64,000 bases of DNA from Caecibacter massiliensis (lineage in GTDB: Bacteria; Bacillota; Negativicutes; Veillonellales; Megasphaeraceae): positions 2,014,773 to 2,078,772 of the forward strand of contig LT608311.1 of the NCBI GenBank assembly GCA_900095875.1, written 5' to 3'. The position numbers and the translations under genes are program-made. This document shows positions 43,399-52,779 of the stretch, one piece after another (position 1 is the stretch's first letter; every line of letters begins with the position of its first letter). The notes under the pieces were generated by a model. The model was not told the DNA's origin, ran no database searches, and saw nothing but the letters and a program-made list of their open reading frames with translations.

Positions 43399-43848
43399 AT
43401 GGATAAGGCGCGCATTGCAAAAATGGAAAGAGAATTACAATGCAATCCTTATGATAGATTCATGCAATTTCATGTTCTAAAAGCTGATGAAGATGATACG
43501 GAACTGGTGTTTCACAATGTAGGAACGAAATGGGGAAATCCCAATGGAACACTGTATGGTGGCGTTTTGTATTCTATGGCTGATTCAGCGATGGAAACGG
43601 CGTGTGCCGTTGCAGGAAAAGCTGTCCTGACGCTGGACCTTGCAATGAATTATCTGCGTCCGGCACTGGCGGATACGGTTATTTGTGCTAAGACCCACAT
43701 TTTGCATAACGGCCGGACGACTATGGTAGTAGTCTGCGATTTTTATGATGACAGCGACCGCTATCTGGCACATGGCAAGGGGACGTACTTTGTTACCGGT
43801 GCGTACCAGTACCAGTCTGATAAAGGAGAAACGGCAGATGAAGGATGA
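43399..43848 (+). CDS. PaaI-type hotdog thioesterase (first of two)
   Basis: A 149-residue hotdog-fold protein, probably an acyl-CoA thioesterase working in the cytosol. The helix motif GNPNGTLYGGVLYSMADSAM, near residues 50-69, carries the Asn and the Gly-Gly next to the thioester, and the NYLRPA strand and GRTT...VCDFYD follow. The acyl group cannot be told. GGAGGAG precedes the ATG. The next gene starts 11 bases inside its end, so the two are co-translated. Together with the acyl-CoA dehydrogenase gene it forms a small CoA-ester operon. Confidence 0.87.
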   Translation: MDKARIAKMERELQCNPYDRFMQFHVLKADEDDTELVFHNVGTKWGNPNGTLYGGVLYSMADSAMETACAVAGKAVLTLDLAMNYLRPALADTVICAKTHILHNGRTTMVVVCDFYDDSDRYLAHGKGTYFVTGAYQYQSDKGETADEG

Positions 43849-44281
43849 ACGGACAGAAATGTCAGATGTGCTGAAACGACGGGTGTTCAATATTCATCAG
43901 GGCGTTACACAGATTCCGTACTTCAAGAATCTTCCCTGTAAAATCCAGGATGTAGATGAAGGATGGGTACGTGTAGCTTTCGATATTACGCCGAATCTTT
44001 GCAATTATCGTGGTATAGCTGCAGGTGGCGTTCTGGCAGCTTTTTGTGATACGCTGATGGGAATGGCCAGTCGTTCATTAGGGTATCAGGTAACGACATT
44101 AGAAATTAACATGAATTACATCCGCCCTGTTCATCCGGGGCAGGATCTGATTGGCGTCGGTCAGGTCGTTCATCATGGCGGACGGACGATTGTAGCGGAA
44201 TGTGAACTCATGGATGAAAACGGAAAAGTAGTGGTCAAAGGGCGTTCTTCTTTTTATATTCTACGCAAATATGATGATTAG
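43838..44281 (+). CDS. PaaI-type hotdog thioesterase (second of two)
   Basis: A 147-residue hotdog protein, a diverged tandem relative of the gene before it. The core reads CNYRGIAAGGVLAAFCDTLMG, then NMNYIRPVHPGQ and GRTIVAECELMDENG. The start is ATG 43838 with AAAGGAG 9 bases upstream, inside the end of the first thioesterase gene; an earlier in-frame ATG at 43745 would add 31 residues that overlap it fully. The two proteins might form a heteromer or differ in acyl preference; neither can be shown from sequence. Confidence 0.85.
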   Translation: MKDERTEMSDVLKRRVFNIHQGVTQIPYFKNLPCKIQDVDEGWVRVAFDITPNLCNYRGIAAGGVLAAFCDTLMGMASRSLGYQVTTLEINMNYIRPVHPGQDLIGVGQVVHHGGRTIVAECELMDENGKVVVKGRSSFYILRKYDD

Positions 44282-44331
44282 AGCGTCTTTTGTGCGTGAA
44301 CGTATTAAAAAAATGGAAGGTTGGTATCAAT

Positions 44332-45471
44332 ATGGATTTTGCTTTTAATGAGGAACAGCAGGAAATCATCAAGGTTGTCAGGGATCTGGTGCAGAAAGAA
44401 ATCGTACCGTATGCAGGAGAAATGGATGAACAGGGGAAAATGCATGAAGGCCTGCTTGATAAACTGGCTGCTCAGGGACTCCTCGGCGTAGCCATCCCGG
44501 AAGAATTTGGCGGAGCCGGCCTTGACGCTATTACGATTGCTGCTATTTATGAAGAACTGGCCAAGGGATGTGCCGGAGTAGCGACGTCGGTTGCAGCTAA
44601 TGCCCTCGCTTCCTATCCTGTCATCATAGCTGGTAATGATGAACAGAAAAAGCGCTATTTTGATATTATCAATGAAAATAATCTGGCTGCATTTGCCCTT
44701 ACGGAACCCGGGACTGGCTCTGATGCCGGTTCTGTTTCCACCAGAGCTGTCAAGACGGAAGACGGCAGCGGATATGTGTTGAACGGAACAAAATGCTTTA
44801 TAACAAATGGAGCTCTGGCAGAAGTATTCGTCGTATTCGCCAATACGCGTAAAACTCCGAGCATCCGCGGACTGACGGCGTTCATCGTGCGTAAGGGAAC
44901 ACCGGGATTTACTGTGGGAAAAGCAGAAAATAAAATGGGCATACGTGCTTCCAATACGACTGAACTGATTTTCCAGGACTGCTTTGTTCCGGTAGAAAAT
45001 CGTCTGGGCCGGGAAGGTCATGGTTTCCGTATTGCCATGGAAACACTGGATGCGGCACGTCCCTTTGTTGGCTCCATTTCTGTCGGTATTGCTGAAGCGG
45101 CGTTCCGGGCCTGCAGTGAATACGCCAAAGTACGCGTTCAATTTGGCAAGCCCATTGCTTCCTTTGAAATGGTACAATCGATGATAGCCGATATGGCTAT
45201 GAAAGTGGAAGGCGCACGCCTTCTTGTCCAGCGCGCATGCTGGATGAAAGACCAGGGCATGGAGTTCTCCCGGGAAGCAGCCATTGCTAAATGTAATGCT
45301 TCTGACGTTGCCATGCAGGTGACGACAGATGCCGTGCAGGTCATGGGCGGATATGGCTATATCAAAGAATATCCTGTCGAAAAGTATATGCGTGATGCGA
45401 AAATCATGCAGATTTATGAAGGAACGAACCAAATTCAGAGATTGGTTATTGCAAATAAAACACTTTACTGA
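44332..45471 (+). CDS. Acyl-CoA dehydrogenase (short-chain/butyryl-CoA type)
   Basis: FAD-dependent dehydrogenase interconverting acyl-CoA and enoyl-CoA; in fermenters it often runs as crotonyl-CoA to butyryl-CoA. It has 379 residues. FALTEPGTGSDAGS is the flavin-side signature, and the catalytic base is Glu363 in the C-terminal YEGTNQIQR. The start is ATG 44332 with GGAAGG upstream; a GTG at 44290 is the longer alternative. No electron-transfer flavoprotein genes accompany it here, unlike typical butyryl-CoA dehydrogenase operons, so its partner must be encoded elsewhere. It is third in the unit with two thioesterases. Confidence 0.9.
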   Translation: MDFAFNEEQQEIIKVVRDLVQKEIVPYAGEMDEQGKMHEGLLDKLAAQGLLGVAIPEEFGGAGLDAITIAAIYEELAKGCAGVATSVAANALASYPVIIAGNDEQKKRYFDIINENNLAAFALTEPGTGSDAGSVSTRAVKTEDGSGYVLNGTKCFITNGALAEVFVVFANTRKTPSIRGLTAFIVRKGTPGFTVGKAENKMGIRASNTTELIFQDCFVPVENRLGREGHGFRIAMETLDAARPFVGSISVGIAEAAFRACSEYAKVRVQFGKPIASFEMVQSMIADMAMKVEGARLLVQRACWMKDQGMEFSREAAIAKCNASDVAMQVTTDAVQVMGGYGYIKEYPVEKYMRDAKIMQIYEGTNQIQRLVIANKTLY

Positions 45472-45477
45472 TACAAT
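45449..45477 (+). promoter_or_regulatory. Promoter of the pheST T-box transcript
   Basis: TTGCAA (45449-45454), 17-base spacer, TACAAT (45472-45477). It overlaps the end of the acyl-CoA dehydrogenase gene. Confidence 0.6.
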
Positions 45478-45483
45478 ATATCC

Positions 45484-45712
45484 ATGCAAAACATGGCTAT
45501 GAAGAAGAGAGTAGCACAGTAATCTGGTTACAGGGAGCGGTTGCCACCGGTTGAGAGCGCCGTGCCAGTTGTGCTGCACGTTCACTTTGGAGCTTCCTGT
45601 TGAAAATCAGTAGGCAGGACGGGTATTCCCGTTACAGGATACAGGAGTACAAATTAGGGTGGTACCGCGAATCAGACTTTCGCCCCTTGAGGGGTGGAAG
45701 TCTATTTTTTTT
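45484..45712 (+). promoter_or_regulatory. T-box leader RNA, phenylalanine-specific
   Basis: The T-box sequence AGGGTGGTACCGCG lies at 45656-45669, just before a terminator stem. Upstream is a long Stem I region whose specifier loop holds TTC (45581-45583), a Phe codon, in the usual context TTCACTTTGGAGC. Uncharged tRNA-Phe should pair with both elements and prevent termination, raising pheST expression when phenylalanine is short. Confidence 0.93.
45674..45712 (+). terminator. T-box-controlled terminator
   Basis: AGACTT...GCCCC, loop TTGA, GGGG...AAGTCT, then a T-rich run. It is the alternative to the antiterminator built on the T-box sequence. Confidence 0.9.
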
Positions 45713-45728
45713 AGAGGAGGAGAATTCC

Positions 45729-46754
45729 ATGATTAATGAAAAAATTGAAGCAATCAAGGCTGCTGTCAGCGAACAGATTGCCAGGAGCAAGGGACTCCAG
45801 GATGTCCAGGATATCCGCGTCAGATATTTAGGCAAAAAAGGTGAATTGACAGCTATCATGAAAGAAATGAAAAATCTGTCCAAAGAAGAACGGCCTAAAA
45901 TTGGTCAACTTGTCAATTCAGCCCGGGCAGAAATCGAAGAACATCTGAAAGCCAGAATGAAGGAAGTCAAAGAACAGGAACTGGCGGATAAAATCCAGTC
46001 TGAAAAAATTGATATCACTCTTCCCGGCCGCAAACCGGTCATAGGACACGAACACATTTTGCATCAGACATTACGTGAAATGGAAGAATCATTCCTGCGC
46101 ATGGGGTTTTCCATTGTCACAGGCCCGGATATCGAATCAGATTATTTTAATTTCAAATGTCTGAACCTGCCTGATGATCATCCGGCACGGGATATGCAGG
46201 ATTCCATGTACGTCACAGACGACATCCTCCTGCGGACTCATACGTCGGGGATGGAAGCAAGGACTCTGCAGGCCCACAAGCCGAATGAACCGTTTAAGAT
46301 GATTGCGCCTGGTAAAGTATACCGTTGTGACTATGATGCAACCCATTCTCCGATTTTCCATCAGATGGAAGGCATGATTGTGGATAAAAATATCCGCTTT
46401 TCTGATTTGAAAGGTATTCTGGAAGACTTTCTCCATGACATGTTTGGCGCCGATACGCGCGTCCGTTTCCGTGCCAGCTATTTTCCATTTACTGAACCGA
46501 GCGCGGAAGTAGACATTTCCTGTGTTATGTGCGGCGGCAGAGGCTGCCGGGTATGCTCTCATACGGGATGGCTGGAAATTCTCGGCTGCGGTGTAACTAA
46601 CTGGGAAGAACTACGCTTAAATGGTTATGATCCCAAACAGGTAAATGCCTTTGCTTTTGGCATGGGCGTGGAACGTATTGCCATGCTGAAATATGGCATC
46701 GACGATCTGCGTTTGTTCTATGAAAATGATATGCGGTTCTTAAACCAGTTCTAG
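45729..46754 (+). CDS. pheS: Phenylalanyl-tRNA synthetase alpha subunit
   Basis: Catalytic alpha chain of the alpha2-beta2 enzyme that charges tRNA-Phe. It has 341 residues. An N-terminal coiled coil (about 1-85) contacts tRNA. The class II core shows HPARDMQDSMY, the motif 2 loop GKVYRCDYDATHSPIFHQMEG and motif 3 FAFGMGVERIAML. GAGGAGG precedes ATG 45729. Expression is gated by the T-box directly upstream. pheT follows after 13 bases. Confidence 0.97.
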   Translation: MINEKIEAIKAAVSEQIARSKGLQDVQDIRVRYLGKKGELTAIMKEMKNLSKEERPKIGQLVNSARAEIEEHLKARMKEVKEQELADKIQSEKIDITLPGRKPVIGHEHILHQTLREMEESFLRMGFSIVTGPDIESDYFNFKCLNLPDDHPARDMQDSMYVTDDILLRTHTSGMEARTLQAHKPNEPFKMIAPGKVYRCDYDATHSPIFHQMEGMIVDKNIRFSDLKGILEDFLHDMFGADTRVRFRASYFPFTEPSAEVDISCVMCGGRGCRVCSHTGWLEILGCGVTNWEELRLNGYDPKQVNAFAFGMGVERIAMLKYGIDDLRLFYENDMRFLNQF

Positions 46755-46767
46755 GAGGTTATACATA

Positions 46768-49194
46768 ATGAAAAGTTCACTTCTTTGGATGCAGGATTAT
46801 GTCGATGTAGACATGAATCAGGATATGCAGGCCTTTGCTGATACACTGACCATCGCTGGTATTCCCGTAGAACAGGTAGAATACTGGGGAAAAGATATAA
46901 AAAATGTCGTAACTGGTAAGATTCTGAAAATAGAAAAACATCCCGATGCAGATCATCTCGTCATCTGCCAGATTGATGTGGGAACAGAACAACTTCAGAT
47001 TGTCACGGGCGCTTCTAACGTACGGGAAGGACAGATTGTCCCCGTTGCCGTTCATGGCGCTCATCTTCCAGGAGGCGTTAAAATCAAGCGCTCCAAACTG
47101 CGGGGCGTACCGTCCAACGGCATGCTTTGCTCTGCCCACGAATTAGGATTCGATGATAGTGTTCTCCTGCCGGAAGAACGGAGCGGAATCTGGATTCTTC
47201 CGGCGGATACGCCTGTCGGGGTCGATGCAGTCAAGTATTTACAACTTTGTGATGTTGTATATGAATATGAACTGACTGCCAATCGGGCCGATTGTTTTTC
47301 CATGGTCGGCTTATCACGGGAGTTTGCTGTATTGAGTGGGAAAACTGCCCGGTACCCGGAAATAACCGTTGCAGAAAATGATGAAACCATTGATGGCAAG
47401 GTGCAGATTTCTATTGATGATGAAGAATTATGCAACCGGTATACAGCCCGTCTTCTGACTCATATCAAAATCGGCCCGTCTCCGCTCTGGATGCAGCAGC
47501 GTCTGCGCAAGTCCGGAGTCCGTCCTATTAATAATATCGTCGATGCCACGAACTATACGATGATTGAATTGGGAATCCCTCTTCATGCCTATGATTATGA
47601 CAAAGTAGCCGGGCACCATCTCATTGCCCGCCGGGCGAAAGCTGATGAAGCAATGAAAACATTGGATGGTATAGATCGCACACTGAATGATAATATGCTG
47701 GTCATTGCCGATGAAGAAAAGCCCTGCTGCATTGCCGGCATCATGGGCGGATTCGATTCAGAAGTAACGGAACGTACGCAGACGGTCATCCTGGAATGCG
47801 CATCATTCAAAGGATCTAATATACGCCATACCGGCCGTATGCTGGGCCTTCGCTCGGAAGCTTCGGGACGGTTCGAACGCGGGCTGGATGCTGATAGCTG
47901 CATTAATTCCATTAATCGGTGTGCCCAACTTCTGCAGGAAATGGGAGCCTGTGACGTAGCCAAAGGAATCGTCGATGTCTATCCGCAGCAGCAAAAGACT
48001 ACTTATATTACATTCACGGCTGACCAGGTCAACGCCTTCCTGGGAACGGATATTCCGGAAGAACAGATGATGCACATTCTGGAAACTCTTCAGTTTACTT
48101 TGCAAAAAGACGGTGATACGATTACGGCAACCGTGCCCAGCTATCGTGGAGACTGCACGGAAATGCCGGATATTGCTGAAGAAGTAGCCCGTATTTATGG
48201 CTATGAACATATTCCGTCTACACGTCCCTGGTCTGATATTACCGTAGGCGAACCGGGGTTTGAATATGATGTGACGGAGAAGATTTCCCGCATCCTTTGC
48301 AGCAGCGGTTTAAATGAAACTGTTACTTTCAGCTTCATGCATCCGGATCAGCTGAAAAAACTGTTATATAAAGATGGGGATCCGGTCTATCAGGCTGTGC
48401 CTATTATCAATCCTATAACGGAAGATTTCCCTCTTATGCGGACGACACTGATTCCTTCATTAATGGACGTCCTGGCCCGCAACCAGGCAGTCAAAAATCC
48501 GTCTGTGGGCATTTATGAAATAGCTCCTGTCTATATTCCGAAAGAACTTCCTGTAAAAGAACTTCCAGAACAGAAATTGTGTGTCAGCGGCCTTCTTTAC
48601 GGTCTGCGCACTACAGGAGAATGGCCAGTACAAGCGTCGGACTACGATTTTTATGACGTTAAGGGCCTCGTAGAAGCGGTCCTTTCCGGACTTGGTATCC
48701 ATGCGGATATTGAAGTATCTGATTATGCGCCGCTTCATCCCGGCAAGGCGGCCCGTTATGTGAAGGACGGCAAGGTTCTTTGTAATTTTGGCGAACTTCA
48801 TCCGAAAGCTATGGATAATTATGATGTGACAGGCCCGGTATATATCTTTGAAATGTACATGGATGCTATCATGCCGTTCATCAATCTTATGCCTGATTAC
48901 CATAAAGTTGCCAAATTCCCGGCTTCCAGCCGCGATCTGGCGTTCCTTGCGCCGGTTGACACAAGCAACCAGGCTATTCTCGATATCATCCGGGAAAAAG
49001 GCGGAGACTATCTTGAAGCCGTTCATCTCTTTGATTTGTACCAAGGAAAACAAGTTCCCCGGGGCTATAAGAGCCTTGCCTATAATCTGGTATTCCGCTC
49101 TGAACAAGGGACGCTGACCGACCAGGACATCCAGGCTCCTATCGATGCCATTCTGACTGATTTAAAAGAAAAATTAAATTGTGAATTGCGATAA
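46768..49194 (+). CDS. pheT: Phenylalanyl-tRNA synthetase beta subunit
   Basis: Beta chain of the same enzyme, with tRNA binding and editing. It has 808 residues. An EMAP-like tRNA-binding domain (about 40-150, HPDADHLVICQIDVG) is followed by the B3/B4 editing domain, the B5 domain, a degenerate class II core and the C-terminal ferredoxin-fold anticodon-binding domain (KFPASSRDLAFLAP). AGGAGG lies before the ATG. No clear terminator follows; a palindrome without T run lies at 49239-49287. Confidence 0.97.
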   Translation: MKSSLLWMQDYVDVDMNQDMQAFADTLTIAGIPVEQVEYWGKDIKNVVTGKILKIEKHPDADHLVICQIDVGTEQLQIVTGASNVREGQIVPVAVHGAHLPGGVKIKRSKLRGVPSNGMLCSAHELGFDDSVLLPEERSGIWILPADTPVGVDAVKYLQLCDVVYEYELTANRADCFSMVGLSREFAVLSGKTARYPEITVAENDETIDGKVQISIDDEELCNRYTARLLTHIKIGPSPLWMQQRLRKSGVRPINNIVDATNYTMIELGIPLHAYDYDKVAGHHLIARRAKADEAMKTLDGIDRTLNDNMLVIADEEKPCCIAGIMGGFDSEVTERTQTVILECASFKGSNIRHTGRMLGLRSEASGRFERGLDADSCINSINRCAQLLQEMGACDVAKGIVDVYPQQQKTTYITFTADQVNAFLGTDIPEEQMMHILETLQFTLQKDGDTITATVPSYRGDCTEMPDIAEEVARIYGYEHIPSTRPWSDITVGEPGFEYDVTEKISRILCSSGLNETVTFSFMHPDQLKKLLYKDGDPVYQAVPIINPITEDFPLMRTTLIPSLMDVLARNQAVKNPSVGIYEIAPVYIPKELPVKELPEQKLCVSGLLYGLRTTGEWPVQASDYDFYDVKGLVEAVLSGLGIHADIEVSDYAPLHPGKAARYVKDGKVLCNFGELHPKAMDNYDVTGPVYIFEMYMDAIMPFINLMPDYHKVAKFPASSRDLAFLAPVDTSNQAILDIIREKGGDYLEAVHLFDLYQGKQVPRGYKSLAYNLVFRSEQGTLTDQDIQAPIDAILTDLKEKLNCELR

Positions 49195-49238
49195 TCGCAT
49201 AGAGATGTAATGAAATATGCCGTGATACTTATTTTGTA

Positions 49239-49287
49239 CGTAATGACAACGGAGCTGTTAGTGGTGACAGCTCCGTTGTTCATTACG
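49239..49287 (+). repeat. Large imperfect palindrome after pheT
   Basis: CGTAATGA-C-AACGGAGCTGT, 8-base loop, ACAGCTCCGTT-GT-TCATTACG. It has no T run on either strand, so it is not a standard terminator. The upstream TGCCGTGAT (49218-49226) could pair with the 3' arm instead. Confidence 0.55.
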
Positions 49288-49330
49288 GCAGGAGTAGCAT
49301 CAGAACTGGCATTGTAGGCCGTTTTGGCTG

Positions 49331-49359
49331 TTGTCAATCCCAGGGTTTTGTGATATGAT
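49331..49359 (+). promoter_or_regulatory. Promoter for tig-clpP-clpX
   Basis: TTGTCA (49331-49336), 17-base spacer, TATGAT (49354-49359) with the extended -10 form TGATATGAT. Confidence 0.7.
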
Positions 49360-49428
49360 GTAGAGCGTAGTATGGTGTTTTATAGATAATAAAAAGGGTA
49401 TTATACCCATAAGGAGGACATACTAATA

Positions 49429-50787
49429 ATGAACGTAACAGTAAATGAAGTTGATCAGCACAAAGTAACACTGCACATCGAAGTACCGGCAGCCGAAGCA
49501 AAAAAAGGCGCTGCTGCAGCTGTAAAGAATCTCGCTAACAAAGTAAATATCCCGGGCTTCCGTAAAGGTAAAGCTCCGCGTATGATACTGGAAAGTTTCC
49601 TCGGCAAGGATGTTGTCAAAGAAGAAATCAAAGAAGCGATTATTACAAAGGCGTATAATGATGCCCTGAATGAAAAAGAAATCGTTCCTGTAACCGATCC
49701 GGATATTAAGGTCATTGAAGAAGAAAAAGGCAAAGACTTTGTCTTTGATGCTACGCTGACAAAGAAACCGGAAGTAAAACTGGGTGAATATAAAGGTATT
49801 AAAGCAGCCCGTGAAGCCGCTGAAGTAACGGATGAACAGGTAGCCGCTGAACTGGCAAAACTGCAGAAAGCTCATTCCAAGCTCGTCGTTGCCCCGGAAG
49901 GTACGGAACTGTCTAAAGATGATTTTGCTATTATTGATTTCAAAGGCACGGTTGATGGAGAAGCTTTTGAAGGCGGCGAAGGAAAATCCTATCCGCTCCA
50001 GATCGGTTCCGGCAGTTTCATTCCCGGATTTGAAGATCAGCTCATCGGTTTAAAAGCCGGCGATGAAAAGGATGTCAAAGTGACATTCCCGGAAGATTAT
50101 TTTGAAAAGAAACTGGCTGGCAAAGAAGCTGTATTCGCTGTTAAGGTCAATGATGTAAAACGCAGTGAAGTTCCGGCCATTGATGATGAATTTGCAAAAG
50201 AAGCCGGCAAATTTGACACTCTCGACGCACTGAAGGAAGATATCCGCAAACGGCTGGAATCACAGGCTCACTTCCAGGCTGTAGAAAAGTTTAATTCCGA
50301 TGTCCTCAAAGCAGCTGTCGATAATGCAGAAGTCGATATCCCCGATGTCATGGTGGATACGAAAGTCGATCAGATGATCGATGAAATGGCTATGCGCCTG
50401 GAAACTCAGAACATGTCCCTTGACGATTATCTCAAATACACCAATACGGATATGGACAAATTGAAAGAACAGTATCGTCAGCCGGCGTCCGAAAACGTCA
50501 AAATGGATCTGGTACTGGAAGCCGTTGCCAAAGCAGAAAATATCGAAGTCAAGGATATCGATCTCCAGGCTGAAATCTTTACGATGGCTCAGAACTTCGG
50601 TGCTGATCCGAAAGAAGTATACAAGATTATCATTAAGGAAAGACGCGTTCCTATGCTCGTTCAGTCCGTCGGCCGTAAAAAGGCTGCCAGCTTCATCCTG
50701 AAGAATGCAATCGATACGAACGCTAAAGAAGAAAAAGCGGAAGAACCACAAGTAGAACAGGTTAAAGCGGAAGAACCGGAAGCGTAA
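49429..50787 (+). CDS. tig: Trigger factor
   Basis: Ribosome-bound chaperone and prolyl isomerase that meets nascent chains at the exit tunnel. It has 452 residues. The N-terminal ribosome-binding domain holds the signature [13 protein letters not shown] near residues 43-55. An FKBP-type isomerase domain follows (about 155-245, [19 protein letters not shown]), then the helical C-terminal chaperone arms and an acidic tail (KAEEPEA). AAGGAGG precedes the ATG. clpP and clpX follow closely, the standard arrangement. Confidence 0.97.
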   Translation: MNVTVNEVDQHKVTLHIEVPAAEAKKGAAAAVKNLANKVNIPGFRKGKAPRMILESFLGKDVVKEEIKEAIITKAYNDALNEKEIVPVTDPDIKVIEEEKGKDFVFDATLTKKPEVKLGEYKGIKAAREAAEVTDEQVAAELAKLQKAHSKLVVAPEGTELSKDDFAIIDFKGTVDGEAFEGGEGKSYPLQIGSGSFIPGFEDQLIGLKAGDEKDVKVTFPEDYFEKKLAGKEAVFAVKVNDVKRSEVPAIDDEFAKEAGKFDTLDALKEDIRKRLESQAHFQAVEKFNSDVLKAAVDNAEVDIPDVMVDTKVDQMIDEMAMRLETQNMSLDDYLKYTNTDMDKLKEQYRQPASENVKMDLVLEAVAKAENIEVKDIDLQAEIFTMAQNFGADPKEVYKIIIKERRVPMLVQSVGRKKAASFILKNAIDTNAKEEKAEEPQVEQVKAEEPEA

Positions 50788-50807
50788 GAACGCGAGGTGT
50801 AGTCATT

Positions 50808-51416
50808 ATGAAAATGGCATATGTACCGATGGTCGTTGAACAATCGAGTCAGGGCGAACGGAGTTATGATATTTACTCCCGGCTCCTGAAAGACCGCATT
50901 ATTTTTCTCGGCGGCCCCATTGAAGATGTGACGGCCAATATTGTAATTGCCCAGCTCCTTTTCCTGGAAGCTGAAAATCCTGACAAGGATATCCATTTGT
51001 ATATCAACAGCCCTGGTGGTGTCGTTACTGCCGGCATGGCTATTTATGATACGATGCAGTACATTAAGCCGGATGTTTCGACTATTTGTGTAGGTTCTGC
51101 TGCCAGCATGGCTTCTGTCCTGCTGACGGCCGGGGCTAAGGGCAAACGGTTTGCCCTGCCCCACTCACAGATTATGATTCACCAGCCTTTAGGCGGCGTG
51201 CAGGGTCAGGCGACGGAAATCGAAATTCACGCCCGTGAAATCCTGCGCATGCGCAAAGAATTGAATGGCTTATTATCTCTGCATACGGGGCAGCCGCTTG
51301 ACGTCATCCAGAAAGACACGGAAAGAGATAATTTCATGACGGCCGAAGAAGCAAAAGCATATGGCCTGATTGATGAAATACTGGCCCGTCCGAAAGATGA
51401 CCAGGCAGGCAAGTAA
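50808..51416 (+). CDS. clpP: ATP-dependent Clp protease, proteolytic subunit
   Basis: Serine protease that forms the tetradecameric chamber fed by ClpX. It has 202 residues. The nucleophile is Ser100 (GSAASMA) and the base His125 (IMIHQPLGG). The N-terminus begins [12 protein letters not shown], a usual short propeptide-like start. It lies 20 bases after tig and 21 bases before clpX. Confidence 0.97.
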   Translation: MKMAYVPMVVEQSSQGERSYDIYSRLLKDRIIFLGGPIEDVTANIVIAQLLFLEAENPDKDIHLYINSPGGVVTAGMAIYDTMQYIKPDVSTICVGSAASMASVLLTAGAKGKRFALPHSQIMIHQPLGGVQGQATEIEIHAREILRMRKELNGLLSLHTGQPLDVIQKDTERDNFMTAEEAKAYGLIDEILARPKDDQAGK

Positions 51417-51437
51417 TGGCTGCTATAGGAGGAATAC

Positions 51438-52664
51438 GTGGATAGAGACAGAACAGATGAACCGAGATGCAGTTTCTGTGGCCGTACCCAGAATGAAGTC
51501 CAGAAACTGATATCTGGTCCAGGCGTATATATTTGTGATGAATGTATTAATGTCGCGCAGCATATTCTGGAGGAAGAAACAAAGGAAGAATCTCCGGAGT
51601 TTCAATTGAAGGAACTGCCGACGCCTCATGAAATCAAGAAAACCCTTGATGAGTATGTCATCGGGCAGGAAGCAGCGAAAAAGACATTGTCTGTCGCAGT
51701 ATATAACCACTATAAACGGCTTCAGTCGAATGATGTCGATGATGATGTGGAATTACAGAAGTCCAACATCATCATGGTCGGGCCTACAGGCAGTGGTAAA
51801 ACATTGCTGGCACAGACTCTGGCCCGTCTTCTGGAAGTGCCCTTTGCCATAGCTGATGCGACAAGCCTCACCGAAGCCGGTTATGTCGGTGAAGATGTTG
51901 AAAACTGCCTGCTCAAGCTGATTCAGGCAGCAGATTATGACATTGCAAAAGCCGAACGGGGTATCATATATATCGATGAAATAGATAAGATTGCCCGTAA
52001 ATCGGAAAACCCGTCTATTACCCGTGATGTATCCGGTGAAGGAGTACAGCAGGCATTGCTGAAGATACTGGAAGGAACCGTTGCCGGTGTCCCGCCTCAG
52101 GGAGGACGTAAACATCCGCATCAGGAAATGTTGCAGATTGATACGACGAATATTCTCTTCATATGCGGAGGGGCTTTCGATGGTATTGATAAGACTATCC
52201 TCAACCGTACATCAGATAAAAACATGGGGTTTGGCGCAGAAATCCATTCTAAAAATGAAAAATCCATGGAAACATTGCTGAAAGAAATTATTCCGGCAGA
52301 TTTGCAGAAGTTCGGGCTGATTCCCGAATTAGTCGGCCGTCTTCCCATCCTGGTTACATTAGACCCGCTTGATGAAGATGCCATGGTACACATTCTCACA
52401 GAACCTAAAAATGCGCTTGTCAAGCAATATCAAAAGATGCTGGAAATGGATCATGTCGCTCTGACATTTAAAGATGATGCTCTGCGGGCTATTGCTAAAG
52501 AAGCAATGCGCCGTAATACAGGTGCCCGTGGGCTGCGTTCCATTATTGAACGTATCATGCTCAATGTCATGTTTGATGTGCCTAGCCGTAAGGATGTCCG
52601 TGAGTGCATTGTCACGGCTGACTGCGTTACAAGCGGCGCAGAACCTAAGCTCATAACAGCATAG
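51438..52664 (+). CDS. clpX: ClpX unfoldase, ATP-binding subunit of ClpXP
   Basis: AAA+ unfoldase that recognises substrates and threads them into ClpP. It has 408 residues. The zinc-binding domain uses Cys11, Cys14, Cys33 and Cys36. Walker A GPTGSGKT is at residues 115-122, Walker [11 protein letters not shown] follows, and the ClpP-docking region lies in the middle. The start is GTG 51438 with AGGAGG 4-5 bases upstream; no ATG alternative fits the family. Confidence 0.97.
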   Translation: MDRDRTDEPRCSFCGRTQNEVQKLISGPGVYICDECINVAQHILEEETKEESPEFQLKELPTPHEIKKTLDEYVIGQEAAKKTLSVAVYNHYKRLQSNDVDDDVELQKSNIIMVGPTGSGKTLLAQTLARLLEVPFAIADATSLTEAGYVGEDVENCLLKLIQAADYDIAKAERGIIYIDEIDKIARKSENPSITRDVSGEGVQQALLKILEGTVAGVPPQGGRKHPHQEMLQIDTTNILFICGGAFDGIDKTILNRTSDKNMGFGAEIHSKNEKSMETLLKEIIPADLQKFGLIPELVGRLPILVTLDPLDEDAMVHILTEPKNALVKQYQKMLEMDHVALTFKDDALRAIAKEAMRRNTGARGLRSIIERIMLNVMFDVPSRKDVRECIVTADCVTSGAEPKLITA

Positions 52665-52686
52665 GAAACAGATATGTTTAGTTGAT

Positions 52687-52727
52687 AACACTCATTTCTT
52701 CCTTGCAGGGAATGAGTGTTATTTTTC
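52687..52727 (+). terminator. Terminator after clpX
   Basis: AACACTCATT, 14-base loop, AATGAGTGTT, followed by ATTTTT. Confidence 0.88.
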
Positions 52728-52779
52728 CATTTTAAGAATACCAAAATAGTGAATATTTGTAAGCGAGAAGGTGAGTATT

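Noticed and set aside
44305-45585. 426-codon antisense frame opposite the acyl-CoA dehydrogenase gene
   Set aside because: It overlaps a clear family member and part of the T-box, with no start signal.
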